Of a DNA stretch of 64,000 bases, positions 63,495 through 64,000 are shown one piece after another; within the stretch, counting starts at the first letter, position 1; each line of letters opens with the position of its first letter. This DNA is from Pirellulaceae bacterium (GTDB taxonomy: Bacteria; Planctomycetota; Planctomycetia; Pirellulales; Pirellulaceae), in assembly GCA_018402565.1 (NCBI GenBank), contig JAGYIQ010000004.1:124001-188000 (forward strand). The letters run 5' to 3'. The notes under the pieces were generated by a model. It had not been told where the DNA came from. It was given only the letters and a program-made list of their open reading frames with translations, and made no database searches. The position numbers and the translations under genes were made by a program.

Positions 63495-64000
63495 ATGATT
63501 TTGATGTCGAGTCTCGTTTGGTTGGTGGCGTTGCTGTTGGCTCCCGTGGCACAGGACGCGGAATCCCGGACCTGGAAGGCCGGAAAAGCCGCCTACTCGA
63601 TCAAGGGCGAACTGTTTGCCTACAACGACACCACCGTCGTCATCAAACGAACCGGCTCGGAAAAGCTGGTGGCGATGGAAATCGCCGAGCTGGCGGAAGC
63701 TGACCAAAAGTTCATTGCTGACAAACGGGAACAGGATCAGCGAGAAGCCCAAGTGCCATCGGCAGAGGACTGGCATACCTGGACTTCGGCCTCGGGTTGG
63801 CAGATCCGCGGACGAGTGCTGGCGTATGGCCGAAAAGACCTGGTGGTCGATCGCAAGCTGGGCTCCGTCACGATCAACGGCAAAAACTTCAGCAACCTCG
63901 ACGCATTGCATCAAAAGTTGGTACTCGCCAGTCTCTCGAAGCTGGAGGGCAAGACCATCGCCGACGATTCGGACCTGCGAACCTTGGCCGTTTCGTTTCA
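63495..64000 (+). CDS. secreted SHD1-domain protein, N-terminal part (cut by window end)
   Basis: About 168 residues are visible from the ATG at 63495, with AGAAGG ten bases upstream. The signal peptide is MILMSSLVWLVALLLAPVAQ. Two SHD1-like repeats follow: RTWKAGKAAYSIKGELFAYNDTTVVIKRTGSEKLVAMEIAELAEADQKFI and HTWTSASGWQIRGRVLAYGRKDLVVDRKLGSVTINGKNFSNLDALHQKLV, each about 55 residues with W-T-x-x-x-G and L-x-x-x-D features. It is divergent from the other SHD1 gene across a 434-bp gap (63061-63494) that holds no supported gene. The C-terminus lies outside the window. Confidence 0.85.
   Translation, partial: MILMSSLVWLVALLLAPVAQDAESRTWKAGKAAYSIKGELFAYNDTTVVIKRTGSEKLVAMEIAELAEADQKFIADKREQDQREAQVPSAEDWHTWTSASGWQIRGRVLAYGRKDLVVDRKLGSVTINGKNFSNLDALHQKLVLASLSKLEGKTIADDSDLRTLAVSF

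Overview
The window reads as chromosomal DNA of a planctomycete, most likely of the Pirellulaceae/Blastopirellula-Rhodopirellula type. The grounds are family content: a PSCyt1/DUF1549/DUF1553 plus DUF1501 gene pair, paired ExbD proteins behind an ExbB, SHD1-domain secreted proteins, many long secreted proteins of unknown function, two ECF sigma factors each followed by a large membrane protein, GC-rich coding sequence, and long intergenic stretches with short tandem repeats. No plasmid, phage or rRNA signature is visible.

Layout. (1) 1-7855, minus strand: a biosynthetic operon. In transcription order it encodes a ketosynthase-acyltransferase (KS-AT, broken by one extra base in a G run at 6622-6625), an ACP-aminotransferase-thioesterase, a polyprenyl-phosphate sugar transferase and a truncated Gfo/Idh/MocA oxidoreductase. 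Divergent from it at 8257 is an asparagine-synthetase-like enzyme without the glutaminase cysteine. The inferred chemistry is C2 extension, beta-amination, release, then an ATP-dependent amide or lactam-forming step. (2) 9640-15872, plus strand: PfkB sugar kinase, membrane proteins, a secreted EEP nuclease/phosphatase, then a compact TusA-like / DsrE-like / TusA-MetE fusion / short MgtE block that suggests sulfur-carrier-linked methionine chemistry. (3) tRNA-Phe(GAA) on the minus strand and tandem repeats, 15940-16785. (4) 16840-29950, plus strand: a long envelope operon with a terpene-cyclase-like toroid plus HEAT protein, a TonB-like membrane protein, ExbB, two ExbD, a giant PQQ-propeller membrane protein, a family-5 solute-binding-like protein and a lipoprotein. 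(5) GAPDH with a clear terminator (30235-31305).

(6) 32044-44125: a PAS-GGDEF-EAL protein, a 1245-residue secreted protein with a C-terminal SRPBCC domain, an ECF sigma/membrane protein/CsgG-like set, and on the minus strand a ThuA-like/DsbD-alpha protein interrupted by one in-frame UGA. The UGA lies in a G-UGA-T-C context and is followed by a hairpin fitting the bacterial SECIS pattern, so this is a candidate selenoprotein. (7) 44614-50099: the PSCyt/DUF1501 pair and a three-HTH protein. (8) 50107-52046: a MarR-TauE/SafE operon bracketed by two nearly identical ~142-bp palindromic elements. (9) 52149-59475: PHP phosphoesterase, MerC, a second ECF sigma/anti-sigma-like/cytochrome-copper monooxygenase operon and a redoxin. 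(10) 59564-64000: a baeRF-type gene with a nonsense codon and two divergent SHD1 proteins, the last cut by the window end.

Three otherwise well-conserved genes carry single-base lesions or recoding sites (6622, 43718, 59879). The first and third look like recent mutations or assembly errors. The second has independent signs of selenocysteine.
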